In this document: positions 1 to 6,514 of the stretch, in pieces
Layout: each line of letters starts with the position of its first letter
Position numbering within the stretch: position 1 is the stretch's first letter
Assembly: GCA_026394745.1 (NCBI GenBank)
Contig: JAPKXP010000134.1
Location: 1-10,777, forward strand
Length of the DNA stretch: 10,777 nt
Reading direction: 5' to 3'
Origin: Candidatus Altarchaeota archaeon
GTDB taxonomy: Archaea > Altiarchaeota > Altiarchaeia > IMC4 > SCGC-AAA252-I15
Made by a program: the position numbers and the translations under genes
The notes under the pieces: model-generated
Seen by the model: only the letters and a program-made list of their open reading frames with translations
What the model was told of the DNA's origin: nothing
Databases searched by the model: none

Positions 1-1
1 T

Positions 2-268
2 CCGAGGAGGGGTCAGCTTCTCGGGGAGGTCGAGCAGTTGTTGGGTGAGCGTCGTATGAGCGTGAGGTGTACTGACGGGCATACGAGGCTTTGTAGGATT
101 CCCGGCAAGGTTCGCCGGAGGATCTGGATTAAGGAGGGTAATATCGTTTTGGTGGAGCCTTGGGAGGTTCAGACTGACGAGCGGGGTGACGTGCTATGGT
201 GTTACACGAGGCAGCAGGGGCAGTGGCTTTATGACCGGGGTTTCCTGAAGGGCATTGAAGACGTCTGA
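2..268 (+). CDS. eif1A: Translation initiation factor aIF1A (5' partial)
   Basis: This is the archaeal homologue of eIF1A, an OB-fold protein that binds the A site of the small ribosomal subunit and helps start-codon selection. The frame is open back to the left edge. Residues before the first in-window start candidates read PRRGQLLGEVEQLLGERRMS, which matches the family's conserved strand 'PR.GE..G.VE..LG..R', so the TTG at 38 is internal and the true start lies outside the window. The OB-fold core continues with VRCTDGHTRLCRIPGKVRRRIWIKEG and the C-terminal W-rich part (DVLWCYTRQQ). The stop is TGA at 266-268. Nine bases separate it from the RIO kinase start, so the two are probably co-transcribed; neighbouring aIF1A and RIO genes are common in archaea. 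Only a short N-terminal tail appears to be missing. Confidence 0.93.
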   Translation, partial: PRRGQLLGEVEQLLGERRMSVRCTDGHTRLCRIPGKVRRRIWIKEGNIVLVEPWEVQTDERGDVLWCYTRQQGQWLYDRGFLKGIEDV

Positions 269-277
269 TTTTTTGAG

Positions 278-1030
278 ATGGGTGTCGGCGATTTTCTAAA
301 GCGGTTTGACGTGAGCGAGCTGAAGAGCGAGGATAGGATTGATCGTGAGGACCGGAAGGTTTTGGGTGGCGTCTTCGACAGGCAGACTCATCTTTCTTTG
401 GAGCGTCTTGCCAGCAAGGGTGTTTTGACCGAGCTTCTTGGCATTGTTTCTAGAGGTAAGGAGGCGAGTATTTTTCACGGGCGCCGGGGCAGGCGCGGTG
501 TTGCGGTCAAGATTTATTCCGTGGAGGCTTCGGATTTCAGGAATATGGGCAAGTACATCAAGGGCGACCCGAGGTTTAGCGGGTTTCGGAATCGCAGGCA
601 GCTTGTGTATGAGTGGGCTCAGAAGGAGTTCAAGAATTTGAGCAGGGTTTATGGTTTAGTTTCTTGTCCTGAGCCGATTGGCGTCTACAACAACGTTCTA
701 GTCATGGGGTTCATCGGTAAGGCTGGCGTTCCTGCGCCGAAGATTAAGGACGTGGAGCTTAAGAGGCCAGAGTATTGCTGTGACCGGGTTATAGAGTATG
801 TGAAGGTCATGTATTCGAAGCGGTTGGTTCACGCGGACTTGAGCGAATACAACATCCTGTATTCCGGAAAGCCTGTCTTGATTGACTTTTCCACTGGCGT
901 GCTTTTAGAGCATCCTCTGTCCGGAGAGTTTCTGGAGAGGGACGTCCGGAACGTGCTCAAGTTCTTCGGCCGTTACGGCGTGAAGAAGGATTATAATGAG
1001 GTTTTGTCTTACGTGAAGAATGTTAAGTGA
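278..1030 (+). CDS. rio1: RIO-type serine/threonine protein kinase (Rio1-like)
   Basis: RIO kinases are atypical protein kinases/ATPases that act in late maturation of the small ribosomal subunit. The 250-residue protein has the RIO core with almost no extensions. Visible motifs are SRGKEA (58-63, the nucleotide loop), AVKIY with the ATP-anchoring Lys78, a long flexible-loop region (83-120) ending in YEWAQKEFKNL as in Rio1, a hinge VLVMGFIG (140-147), the catalytic loop HADLSEYN (185-192, Asp187 and Asn192) and the metal-binding IDFS (Asp203). The hinge has Gly where Rio1 proteins usually have Glu (MEFIG), a modest deviation. All catalytic residues are present, so it should be active. It starts at the first ATG after aIF1A and its last 11 bases overlap the next gene, which supports an operon. 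The choice of Rio1 over Rio2 rests on the catalytic-loop wording and the absence of a winged-helix N-terminus. Confidence 0.93.
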   Translation: MGVGDFLKRFDVSELKSEDRIDREDRKVLGGVFDRQTHLSLERLASKGVLTELLGIVSRGKEASIFHGRRGRRGVAVKIYSVEASDFRNMGKYIKGDPRFSGFRNRRQLVYEWAQKEFKNLSRVYGLVSCPEPIGVYNNVLVMGFIGKAGVPAPKIKDVELKRPEYCCDRVIEYVKVMYSKRLVHADLSEYNILYSGKPVLIDFSTGVLLEHPLSGEFLERDVRNVLKFFGRYGVKKDYNEVLSYVKNVK

Positions 1031-1439
1031 AGTCGTTCATGCAAGGGGTCATCCTAACGTGGTTTCAGCTCATAGGACTACTGTCGAGTTTACGATGGAG
1101 CGTGAGCTTTCCCTCCGCGGCGACTGCATTGTTGCGGTGTCTGCTGACAAGGGTTGCGCGGGCTTGTCCGACGAGTTCAAGAAGGCTTTGAGGAGCGACG
1201 GCGTAAGGCTTGAGCTTGAGATAGAGTGCGGCGGAGTCCGTGATACTGTTATGGCAGGAGGAAGCAGTAAACTCGTTCTATTGCACCCTACGGATGCAGT
1301 AATCAGGAAGAGTGATTTCGTCTGCGAGAGGACTCTTGCGGTAAATGCCGACAAGGCTGCGTGCGACCTCGACAGGAAGCTTGTCGAAGAGCTTAAGTCT
1401 GGTAAGCCAGTATTATTAAAGCTGAATCTAAAATCTTAA
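1020..1439 (+). CDS. DUF371 family protein
   Basis: A 139-residue protein recognised as DUF371 from its N-terminal ARGHPNV (8-14) followed by HRTTVEFTMERELSLRGDC and VSADKG, a stretch typical of this archaeal family, whose function is not known to me. There are no signal peptide or membrane segments, so it is probably cytoplasmic. The ATG at 1020 overlaps the kinase gene by 11 bases; this start places ARGHPNV close to the N-terminus as in relatives. The trxB-like gene begins 6 bases after its stop. In many euryarchaea a KH-domain protein (Pno1/Dim2-like) follows aIF1A-rio1; here this family occupies that slot. That suggests, without proving, a link to translation or ribosome biogenesis. Confidence 0.85.
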   Translation: MLSEVVHARGHPNVVSAHRTTVEFTMERELSLRGDCIVAVSADKGCAGLSDEFKKALRSDGVRLELEIECGGVRDTVMAGGSSKLVLLHPTDAVIRKSDFVCERTLAVNADKAACDLDRKLVEELKSGKPVLLKLNLKS

Positions 1440-1445
1440 TCCCAA

Positions 1446-2348
1446 ATGGACTACGACCTAATCATCATCGGCGGAGGCCCGGCAGGCCTTACGGCAGGCA
1501 TCTATGCAGCCAGGAGGAAGCTGAAGACTCTCGTGGTAGAGCGCGGCCTCTGCGGCGGGCAGATGCAGATAGCGCACGAGCTTGGGAACTGGCCTGGAGT
1601 GGAGAGCGTTAACGGCCAGAAGCTTGCAGGAGACATGGAGGAGCACGCTAGGGGCGTTGGCGTCGAGTTTCTGATGGACGAGGTCGTGGACTTGGATCTT
1701 AAGGGTAATGTTAAGAGAGTGCGGACCAGGGATAAGACGCTTGAGTGTAGTGCGGTAATCCTCGCGACCGGCGGACAACACAAGAAACTGAACGTTGCGG
1801 GCGAGGAGTCTTTCGTCGGCAGGGGCGTAAGCTACTGCGCGACGTGCGACGGCCCGTTCTTCAAGGACAAGGTCATCGCGGTCATCGGCGGCGGAAACAG
1901 CGCTGTCGAGGAGGCCTTGTACATGACTGATGTCGCAAGCAAGGTCTATCTGCTGCATAGCGAGGGAAGGCTTTCTGCAGAGGAGGTCATCCAAGACAAG
2001 CTGAAGAACAGTCCGGTAGAGCTTATGCTCGACACGACGGTTGAGGAAATCTGCGGCACGGACTTCGTGGAAAAGATTGTCTTGAATTCATCAGGAAAAA
2101 GAAGGGGGCTTCCAGTCCAGGGAGTATTCATCTCGATTGGCCAGGTGCCGTCCATACAGACCGCAAAGAAGGCAGGAATAAAACTCGACGAAAAAGGGTT
2201 CGTAACAGTCGACAAAAGCATGAAGACTAACCTTCCGGGAGTCTACGCCGCAGGCGACGTGACAGGCGAGATACCTCAAGTAGTAATAGCTTCCGGAAGC
2301 GGCGCAATCGCAGCTCTCGAAGCATACAAGCACGTTAAAAGCGTGTGA
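1446..2348 (+). CDS. trxB: Thioredoxin-disulfide reductase-like flavoprotein
   Basis: A 300-residue, low-molecular-weight thioredoxin reductase-type FAD protein that would pass electrons from a nicotinamide donor through FAD and a redox cysteine pair to thioredoxin or a similar partner. Domains in order: FAD Rossmann motif GGGPAG (9-14) with the family's GGQM (38-40 region), redox centre CATC (Cys131, Cys134), second dinucleotide fold GGGNSA (148-153), and the C-terminal FAD motif AAGDV (268-272). The NADPH 2'-phosphate motif HRRxxxR of classic TrxB is replaced by HSEGRLS (171-177), so all three arginines are absent and NADPH preference is doubtful. NADH or another donor is possible, as known for some archaeal TrxR-like enzymes. 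The ATG at 1446 lies 6 bases after DUF371. Length is normal and complete. Confidence 0.93.
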   Translation: MDYDLIIIGGGPAGLTAGIYAARRKLKTLVVERGLCGGQMQIAHELGNWPGVESVNGQKLAGDMEEHARGVGVEFLMDEVVDLDLKGNVKRVRTRDKTLECSAVILATGGQHKKLNVAGEESFVGRGVSYCATCDGPFFKDKVIAVIGGGNSAVEEALYMTDVASKVYLLHSEGRLSAEEVIQDKLKNSPVELMLDTTVEEICGTDFVEKIVLNSSGKRRGLPVQGVFISIGQVPSIQTAKKAGIKLDEKGFVTVDKSMKTNLPGVYAAGDVTGEIPQVVIASGSGAIAALEAYKHVKSV

Positions 2349-2424
2349 AATAAAATCAGTTAATCAGAAGAGTTTTCGAGTCCTCCAGTTTCTACTGCTC
2401 TTCGGGCTGTCTCTGACCTTCCTG

Positions 2425-2619
2425 TTGGTCTTCGCGTACACCCAGACTGGAGCCCTCTTACTGGTTCTGTCGGCCTTCACCAGTATGGCCTTTTTCGCTT
2501 GGTCTTTGTTTCGAGCCATGATAAAAACCTTGTGTTTTCATCAGTATACCCCAACCTTCAGGGAGGAGTATCTGATTTTTAGTGTTCAAAAGTATAGGTT
2601 ATATGCAAATAAAAACTAG
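2425..2619 (+). CDS. Doubtful small membrane ORF, possibly 5'-degraded
   Basis: A plus-strand open frame whose only conventional start is the TTG at 2425 (64 residues). The same frame stays open back past the trxB stop, and that extension is strongly hydrophobic (VLQFLLLFGLSLTFLLVF), giving with the downstream LLLVLSAFTSMAFFAWSLF two plausible membrane helices. No ATG or GTG lies at the head of the extension and no ribosome binding site is visible. The stop TAG at 2617-2619 falls inside the first hairpin of the tandem repeat region. I do not recognise a family. It could be a remnant of a two-helix membrane protein, a gene with a non-standard start, or a chance frame in T-rich DNA; chance is quite possible. 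Confidence 0.25.
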   Translation: MVFAYTQTGALLLVLSAFTSMAFFAWSLFRAMIKTLCFHQYTPTFREEYLIFSVQKYRLYANKN

Positions 2620-2750
2620 CGGGTTTTTATTTGTATGTTCAAAACTGCCTATTTTAGACGAAAAACAGTTTTACTTATATGCAAATAAAAACCAACGGTT
2701 CCTATTTGAATAGCCAAAACCGCCTGTTTCAGGCGTTGAGACGGTTTTTC
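2599..2750 (+). repeat. Tandem pair of 76-bp imperfect repeat units
   Basis: Unit 1 is 2599-2674 and unit 2 is 2675-2750, directly abutting. Both open with the identical 18 bases TTATATGCAAATAAAAAC and share later blocks (CGG, TATTTG, AAAACYGCCT, TTYAGRCG), with small balancing indels. Unit 1 has a perfect 11-bp inverted repeat, 2606-2616 with 2623-2633, loop TAGCGG; in unit 2 this stem is only partly kept. A second stem is present in both: AAAACTG (2641-2647) with CAGTTTT (2666-2672), and AAAACCG (2716-2722) with CGGTTTT (2742-2748), so the T-A pair of one copy is a C-G pair in the other. An inner hairpin (CGCCTG-TTT-CAGGCG in unit 2) is weaker but recognisable in unit 1. The pair sits just ahead of nmd3 and may be a leader, a promoter duplication or a small RNA. 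Confidence 0.85.
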
Positions 2751-2769
2751 ATGTGTGCGTAAAAAAAAA

Positions 2770-3690
2770 ATGAGTGGTCTGGTCTGTCCGGTGTGCGGGA
2801 GGGAAGGTAGGGGCGTCTGTCTGGACTGTTTCCTGGAGAAGCGTCCTATAGAGTTTAAGGAGCTTAACCTCACTTTCTGCAACTGCGGTAAAGTCCGGAG
2901 CAAGGACGCGTGGCTTGAGTACAGCGACTGGGTGGTTAAGGATTTGGTGAAGCATTCGCTCCGGGCTTCAAGGGACGTGGTCGTAGAGAACATGAAGGTG
3001 AGTGTGGAGGGGGACACCGCCCACATCACGTTAGACGTAATCTACGAGGGCAAGAAGGGCTCTAAGACGTTCGACCTTCCTATCACGCGGTCGTCTTCAA
3101 CGTGCATATCCTGCAGCAGGATACGGAGCAGCTACTACGAGGCGGTCCTGCAGGTCCGCGGCGAGGACTTGAACTTCCACGTGAACAAGGATTACCTGAT
3201 GAAGGCTGATAAGGTTCGCGGGGGCGCGGACTATTACATGACTTCCATGAATTACGCGAAGCAGAAGGCGCACGAGTTTTTGGAGCGCGGCTACTTTGTC
3301 AGGGAGTCTTCGAAGCTTGTGGGCCAGAAGGACGGCGCAGACTTGTACCGGGTCTACGTTTCAGTCCGGCATCCGGACTTTAACCCCGGCGATGTCGTGC
3401 AGCATAAGGGCAAGCTTTTCAGGGTCGTCTCGCTCGGCAGGTTGGTCCGGTTCACCGAAGTTGACACGAGAAAGAGCACCACCTATCCCATAAACGCGCT
3501 GAAGGACTCGAAGGTTGTGGTTTCCAAGGGTGAAGTCCGGAAGGGGAACGTGACTGAAGTTCGGCCTGACGGCGTCCAGGTCATGGACGCGGAAAGCTTC
3601 CAGAATTACGAGTTGCCTAAGGCAGGCGGCATGAAGGAAGGCGATGAAGTGGAATTTATTCTGATATCAGGACGGATGCGTCTGCTTTAA
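2770..3690 (+). CDS. nmd3: Nmd3 family ribosome-associated protein
   Basis: Homologue of eukaryotic Nmd3, the adaptor that binds the large ribosomal subunit during its maturation; in archaea the family is thought to act in the same process without nuclear export. The N-terminal zinc region is clear: CPVC (6-9), CLDC (17-20), CNC (37-39) and CISCSR (112-117), the last followed by the family signature YYEAVLQVRG. The later part (about 200-306) is beta-rich and ends in a domain (FNPGDVVQHKGKLFRVVSL and following) resembling the OB/SH3-like segments of Nmd3. The ATG at 2770 was chosen over the GTG at 2755 because it puts the first CxxC near the N-terminus; the GTG start would add MRKKK. A run of ten A residues precedes the start. 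Only one base separates its stop from the convergent neighbour's stop. Confidence 0.92.
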   Translation: MSGLVCPVCGREGRGVCLDCFLEKRPIEFKELNLTFCNCGKVRSKDAWLEYSDWVVKDLVKHSLRASRDVVVENMKVSVEGDTAHITLDVIYEGKKGSKTFDLPITRSSSTCISCSRIRSSYYEAVLQVRGEDLNFHVNKDYLMKADKVRGGADYYMTSMNYAKQKAHEFLERGYFVRESSKLVGQKDGADLYRVYVSVRHPDFNPGDVVQHKGKLFRVVSLGRLVRFTEVDTRKSTTYPINALKDSKVVVSKGEVRKGNVTEVRPDGVQVMDAESFQNYELPKAGGMKEGDEVEFILISGRMRLL

Positions 3691-3691
3691 A

Positions 3692-4339
3692 TCAGGATAT
3701 CCTAAGCCTGCATGCTCCAAGATAGCAGCCGTCGTAGCAGTCGTGCACTACATTCCTCACAAGGATTCCGTCGCAGAAGAATTCGCGGACTCTCGCTTGG
3801 TCTATGCACTTGTCGGAGCTCCTGCCGTTGCTTCCGCTGGCGACGCCCTTGGAAATGAAGTTCATTCCGTTGTCTGAGTCCGTGCACTCCTCGCTGTTTT
3901 CGATGAATTCCGAGAGCACGAGGTCGATGAAGGAGACCGGCTTCTTTACCGGAGGCGCCTTTTTCAGGGTAGTCTGCGTTGTGGCCGTGGTGCTGGTTGT
4001 CGTTGACGTCGCCTGTAATGCGTCTCCGACGCCCACGCACGCGCCTTCCACGCACCCGTTCGGGCAGACTACGATGGCTGAGACGATCGTGTCGCCTCTG
4101 CAGTAGTATTCAAGCAGCCTCCTGTAGCTCAGGCAGTAGTCCCCCTTGATGCCGTTAATCCCCCTGGTGATGCCCTGCGTCCCGTAGTTTTTGCCGTAGT
4201 CCGTCTCAAAGCACTTGGACTCCTTCGCAGGTATTGTCGTCGTCGAGAAGCTGTTTTGTATTATCGTAGCAGAGGAAAATGCGGGCAGAATCGCAATCAT
4301 CAACACCGCCATTATGCGCGTTAACGCTTTTCCGTTCAT
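3692..4339 (-). CDS. Secreted protein with two six-cysteine repeats
   Basis: A 215-residue protein with a signal peptide-like N-terminus (MNGKALTRIMAVLMIAILPAFSSA, charged start plus hydrophobic core at about 8-22). It carries two repeats of about 59 residues, at 43-101 and 152-210. Their cysteines lie at 43, 69, 80, 92, 96, 101 and 152, 178, 189, 201, 205, 210, so spacing (26, 11, 12, 4, 5) is identical. Shared wording includes D-x-G-x-N near the start, DYC/DKC, EYYC/EFFC and GC-x(4)-AC. The repeats are joined by a Thr-rich linker (STTTSTTATTQTT) and a Lys/Pro stretch. Three disulfides per repeat outside the cell are likely. Such repeats occur in DPANN surface proteins; the ligand is unknown. 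Its ATG overlaps the purB stop by 4 bases (ATGA), indicating translational coupling. Confidence 0.82.
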   Translation of the reverse strand: MNGKALTRIMAVLMIAILPAFSSATIIQNSFSTTTIPAKESKCFETDYGKNYGTQGITRGINGIKGDYCLSYRRLLEYYCRGDTIVSAIVVCPNGCVEGACVGVGDALQATSTTTSTTATTQTTLKKAPPVKKPVSFIDLVLSEFIENSEECTDSDNGMNFISKGVASGSNGRSSDKCIDQARVREFFCDGILVRNVVHDCYDGCYLGACRLRIS

Positions 4340-5670
4340 CTTATCGTTTTCAATAGCCTGTCAACCTGCTGTACCGCAGTCCCAATGTACTTCTCCGGGT
4401 CGAGGGCGTCGTCCAGCTCATTCTGGCTTAAGTACTTCATCACAGTCCTGTCTTTCACCAGGACGTCCCTGAACGGCTTCTTCTTGCCGTAGCTTATCAT
4501 CGAGAGCTTTCTCGCGAGCGAGTGCGCGTCCTGCCTTCCCAGCCCCTTGTCTACGAGCCTGACCATTACCGACTCTGCCATTATCCTGCCTTGGCTGAGG
4601 TTCAGGTTCTTCTTTATGTTCTCCTTGTAGAACACGAGGTCCCTGATGAGGTCGACGCTCAGGTCGAGTATGTAGTCCGTGAGTATGCAAGCTTCCGGGA
4701 TAAGCACCCTCTCGGAGCTGGAGTTCGTCAAATCGCGCTCGTGCCAGAGTGGGATGTTCTCCAGTTCAGCTAAGGCGTCCGCCTTAATGACCCTCGAAAG
4801 GCCGCAAATCCTCTCAGCGTAGATCGGGTTCATCTTGTGCGGCATAGTCGAGCTTCCAACCTGCTTCTTCCCGAAGCCTTCCGCAACCTCGGCAATCTCG
4901 CTCCTCTGCAGGTTCCTTACCTCAACCCCTATTTTGTTTAGTGTTTCGGAAATCAATGCCAGAAGCAGCATGAACTCGGCGTGCCGATCCCGCTGCACCA
5001 CCTGGTTGGAGACGAGCGTCGGCTTAATGCCCAAATCCCGCATAACAAGGTCCTGAAGCTTCATCGCGTTCCTGCCTAAAGCAGCCTGCGTCCCGACCGC
5101 GCCGCTCATCTTCCCGACAAGAATCCTAGGCTTAATCTCGTTCAGCCTTTCGATGTGCCTGTGAACCTCGCTAGCCCAGATTGCCAGCTTGAGCCCGTAC
5201 GTCGTAGGAACAGCGTGCTGTCCGTGCGTCCTTCCCACGCAAACCAGCTTCTTATGCAACACAGCTTGCTTGAGCAGAATCTTCTTGAGGTCAACCAAAC
5301 CCTTCTCCAGAATCTTTATGTAATCCCTCAGCTGTAATGCAAGAGAAGTGTCCAGTATGTCGTTACTGGTGGCGCCAAGGTGCACGAACTTTCCCGCGTC
5401 CCCGCACTGCTCAGTCAACGCCCTTACGACAGCCATGACGTCGTGATTAATCTCATCCTCAATCTCCTTAACACGCTGGAGCTTCACGAATTCCACCGAC
5501 GCCTTCCTGCTTATGGCCTCAGCGTCAGCTTTCGGAATATTCCCCAAGCGCGCGTGAGCCCTAACAAGCGCAGCCTCGACGTCAAGCATCCTCTGGAGCT
5601 TATTCTCCTCCTCAAAGATGCGCTTGACAGCGTTTCTCCCATACCTGTACTCGATTGGGTGCACGGCCAT
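4336..5670 (-). CDS. purB: Adenylosuccinate lyase
   Basis: This fumarase/aspartase superfamily enzyme releases fumarate from SAICAR and from adenylosuccinate, two steps of purine synthesis. The 444-residue length is normal. Signatures in order are HLGATSNDILDT (97-108), GRTHGQHAVPTT (146-157, catalytic His149) and the superfamily signature GSSTMPHKMNP (272-282) holding the catalytic serine and loop, followed by YAERICGL. The start MAVHPIEYRYG fits the family's N-terminus. On the minus strand a TATA-like CTTTATTTAT (about 5693-5702) is centred 27 bases before the ATG, so a leaderless transcript of its own is plausible in addition to read-through from the zinc-ribbon gene 36 bases upstream. Its stop overlaps the secreted-protein start (ATGA). 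Seeing purB implies at least partial purine biosynthesis or salvage through AMP. Confidence 0.96.
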   Translation of the reverse strand: MAVHPIEYRYGRNAVKRIFEEENKLQRMLDVEAALVRAHARLGNIPKADAEAISRKASVEFVKLQRVKEIEDEINHDVMAVVRALTEQCGDAGKFVHLGATSNDILDTSLALQLRDYIKILEKGLVDLKKILLKQAVLHKKLVCVGRTHGQHAVPTTYGLKLAIWASEVHRHIERLNEIKPRILVGKMSGAVGTQAALGRNAMKLQDLVMRDLGIKPTLVSNQVVQRDRHAEFMLLLALISETLNKIGVEVRNLQRSEIAEVAEGFGKKQVGSSTMPHKMNPIYAERICGLSRVIKADALAELENIPLWHERDLTNSSSERVLIPEACILTDYILDLSVDLIRDLVFYKENIKKNLNLSQGRIMAESVMVRLVDKGLGRQDAHSLARKLSMISYGKKKPFRDVLVKDRTVMKYLSQNELDDALDPEKYIGTAVQQVDRLLKTIR

Positions 5671-5692
5671 GGCATAAAATATTGGAAACAGG

Positions 5693-5702
5693 ATAAATAA
5701 AG
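5693..5702 (-). promoter_or_regulatory. TATA-like box for purB
   Basis: Reading the minus strand gives CTTTATTTAT, centred about 27 bases upstream of the purB ATG. This spacing is what archaeal leaderless genes show, so transcription would begin at or next to the start codon. Inferred only from sequence and distance. Confidence 0.45.
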
Positions 5703-5706
5703 CAGC

Positions 5707-6093
5707 CTACCTCTTCCGTTTAGGCTTCATGGCGTACTCTATGTCGATGTAGTAGACGCCGTCTTTTGCTTTGATGACGATGGGTTCGCCGCTCATGAGA
5801 GACTTTAGGTTCAGCTCGAACTTGCCTTCGCCAATCCTTGTGACGTTCTCAACGTCCAAGGTTATTATGGTGTTTTCAACCTCAAGCTTGCGGTTGAATT
5901 CGCGGTCGAGCCACTCCAAGTCCTGCCTTGGCAGTTCGTGTTCCTTAAGGAATTCGACAGTCTTCTCTTTCGTTCCGGCGTAGTCGGGCCTGAGGTAAAG
6001 AAAAACGCGCGAACCGCACTCGCAGCCGCTAGTCACCAGCTCCTCAGCCTTGTCGTCGTAAATACGGCTGCACCTGGTGCACTTGTGTGGCAT
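5707..6093 (-). CDS. arvC: Zinc-ribbon protein, DUF2072 / OapC-ArvC family
   Basis: A 128-residue protein beginning MPHKCTRCSRIYDD, the recognisable head of the archaeal zinc-ribbon family DUF2072 (named OapC/ArvC in recent annotation). Zinc ligands would be Cys5, Cys8, Cys24 and Cys26. The second pair is CEC (C-x-C) where relatives usually have C-P-x-C-G, one residue shorter. The middle (30-70) is charged and probably helical, and the C-terminal half (LEVENTIITLDVENVTRIGEGKFELNLKSL) is beta-rich with a basic tail KPKRKR. It is the third gene after the GTPase and the DUF2073 gene, the arrangement conserved in archaea. In Haloferax volcanii, as I recall, this trio's GTPase is required for extracellular vesicle formation. 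The role of this member is not established. No clear ribosome binding site precedes it. Confidence 0.82.
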   Translation of the reverse strand: MPHKCTRCSRIYDDKAEELVTSGCECGSRVFLYLRPDYAGTKEKTVEFLKEHELPRQDLEWLDREFNRKLEVENTIITLDVENVTRIGEGKFELNLKSLMSGEPIVIKAKDGVYYIDIEYAMKPKRKR

Positions 6094-6140
6094 ACAATCA
6101 ATATAAAGGAACCGGAAGTTAAAAAACAGCCCAAGGAAAA

Positions 6141-6509
6141 CTACTTTTTAGATGGTTCGCCGGCGAGCATCGTAATCTGCTGAGGCTCCTTCTTAACCTT
6201 CCTAACCAGCTTCGAAGGCCCTATGACAGTGAGTCCGCCGGTGCTTCCGCCCAGCATCCTTATGACCTTCTCCCTAAGGCCCTCCTCAGTCTTCTCGCGG
6301 AGCGTGGATACTTCAATCCCATGGAACTTCTTGTTGACCTGCTTCATCGTCTCCTCGATGAGCGCGGCCTCCTCCTGCGGCCACATGCCCTCCTCAATCA
6401 CCAGAATCTTGTTGTCCTTCACGTTCTCGAGGATGTACTTTAGCTTCCCCTCTAAGTCCATACCCCTCAAAACGTCCGACGAAATAAACTCAATCTCTAT
6501 CTCCGACAT
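6141..6509 (-). CDS. arvB: DUF2073 / OapB-ArvB family protein
   Basis: A 122-residue protein with the DUF2073 pattern: N-terminal SEIEIEFISSDVL, then MDLEGKLKYILENVKDNKILVIEEGMWPQEEAALIEETM, and the C-terminal GGSTGGLTVIGPSKLVRKVKKEPQQI that resembles other members of OapB/ArvB. There are no membrane segments; it looks like a small alpha/beta protein. It starts 5 bases after the stop of the GTPase gene, and relatives are almost always next to such a GTPase, which implies a physical or functional partnership (for example as regulator or effector). Biochemical activity is unknown. The 47-base gap to the zinc-ribbon gene is AT-rich and without an obvious hairpin. Confidence 0.82.
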   Translation of the reverse strand: MSEIEIEFISSDVLRGMDLEGKLKYILENVKDNKILVIEEGMWPQEEAALIEETMKQVNKKFHGIEVSTLREKTEEGLREKVIRMLGGSTGGLTVIGPSKLVRKVKKEPQQITMLAGEPSKK

Positions 6510-6514
6510 TTTCC

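Larger units (their letters stand above)
2349..2754. other. Gene-poor interval between trxB-like gene and nmd3
   Basis: This 406-base stretch has no convincing gene. Its first part (to 2619) is one open plus-strand frame with hydrophobic content but no good start codon. Its second part (2599-2750) is a tandem pair of 76-bp structured units. The TTATAT at the head of each unit resembles a TATA box, so promoter function for nmd3 is possible. No tRNA, rRNA or CRISPR pattern was seen. Confidence 0.6.

Noticed and set aside
38..268. TTG at 38 as the start of aIF1A
   Set aside because: Residues upstream of it in the same frame match the conserved family N-terminus, so the gene starts before the window.
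1458..1994. Minus-strand frame of 178 codons antisense to the thioredoxin reductase gene
   Set aside because: The plus strand encodes an unmistakable flavoprotein; the antisense frame shows no domain.
2599..2750. CRISPR array
   Set aside because: There are only two abutting units with no unique spacers between short identical repeats and no cas genes nearby.
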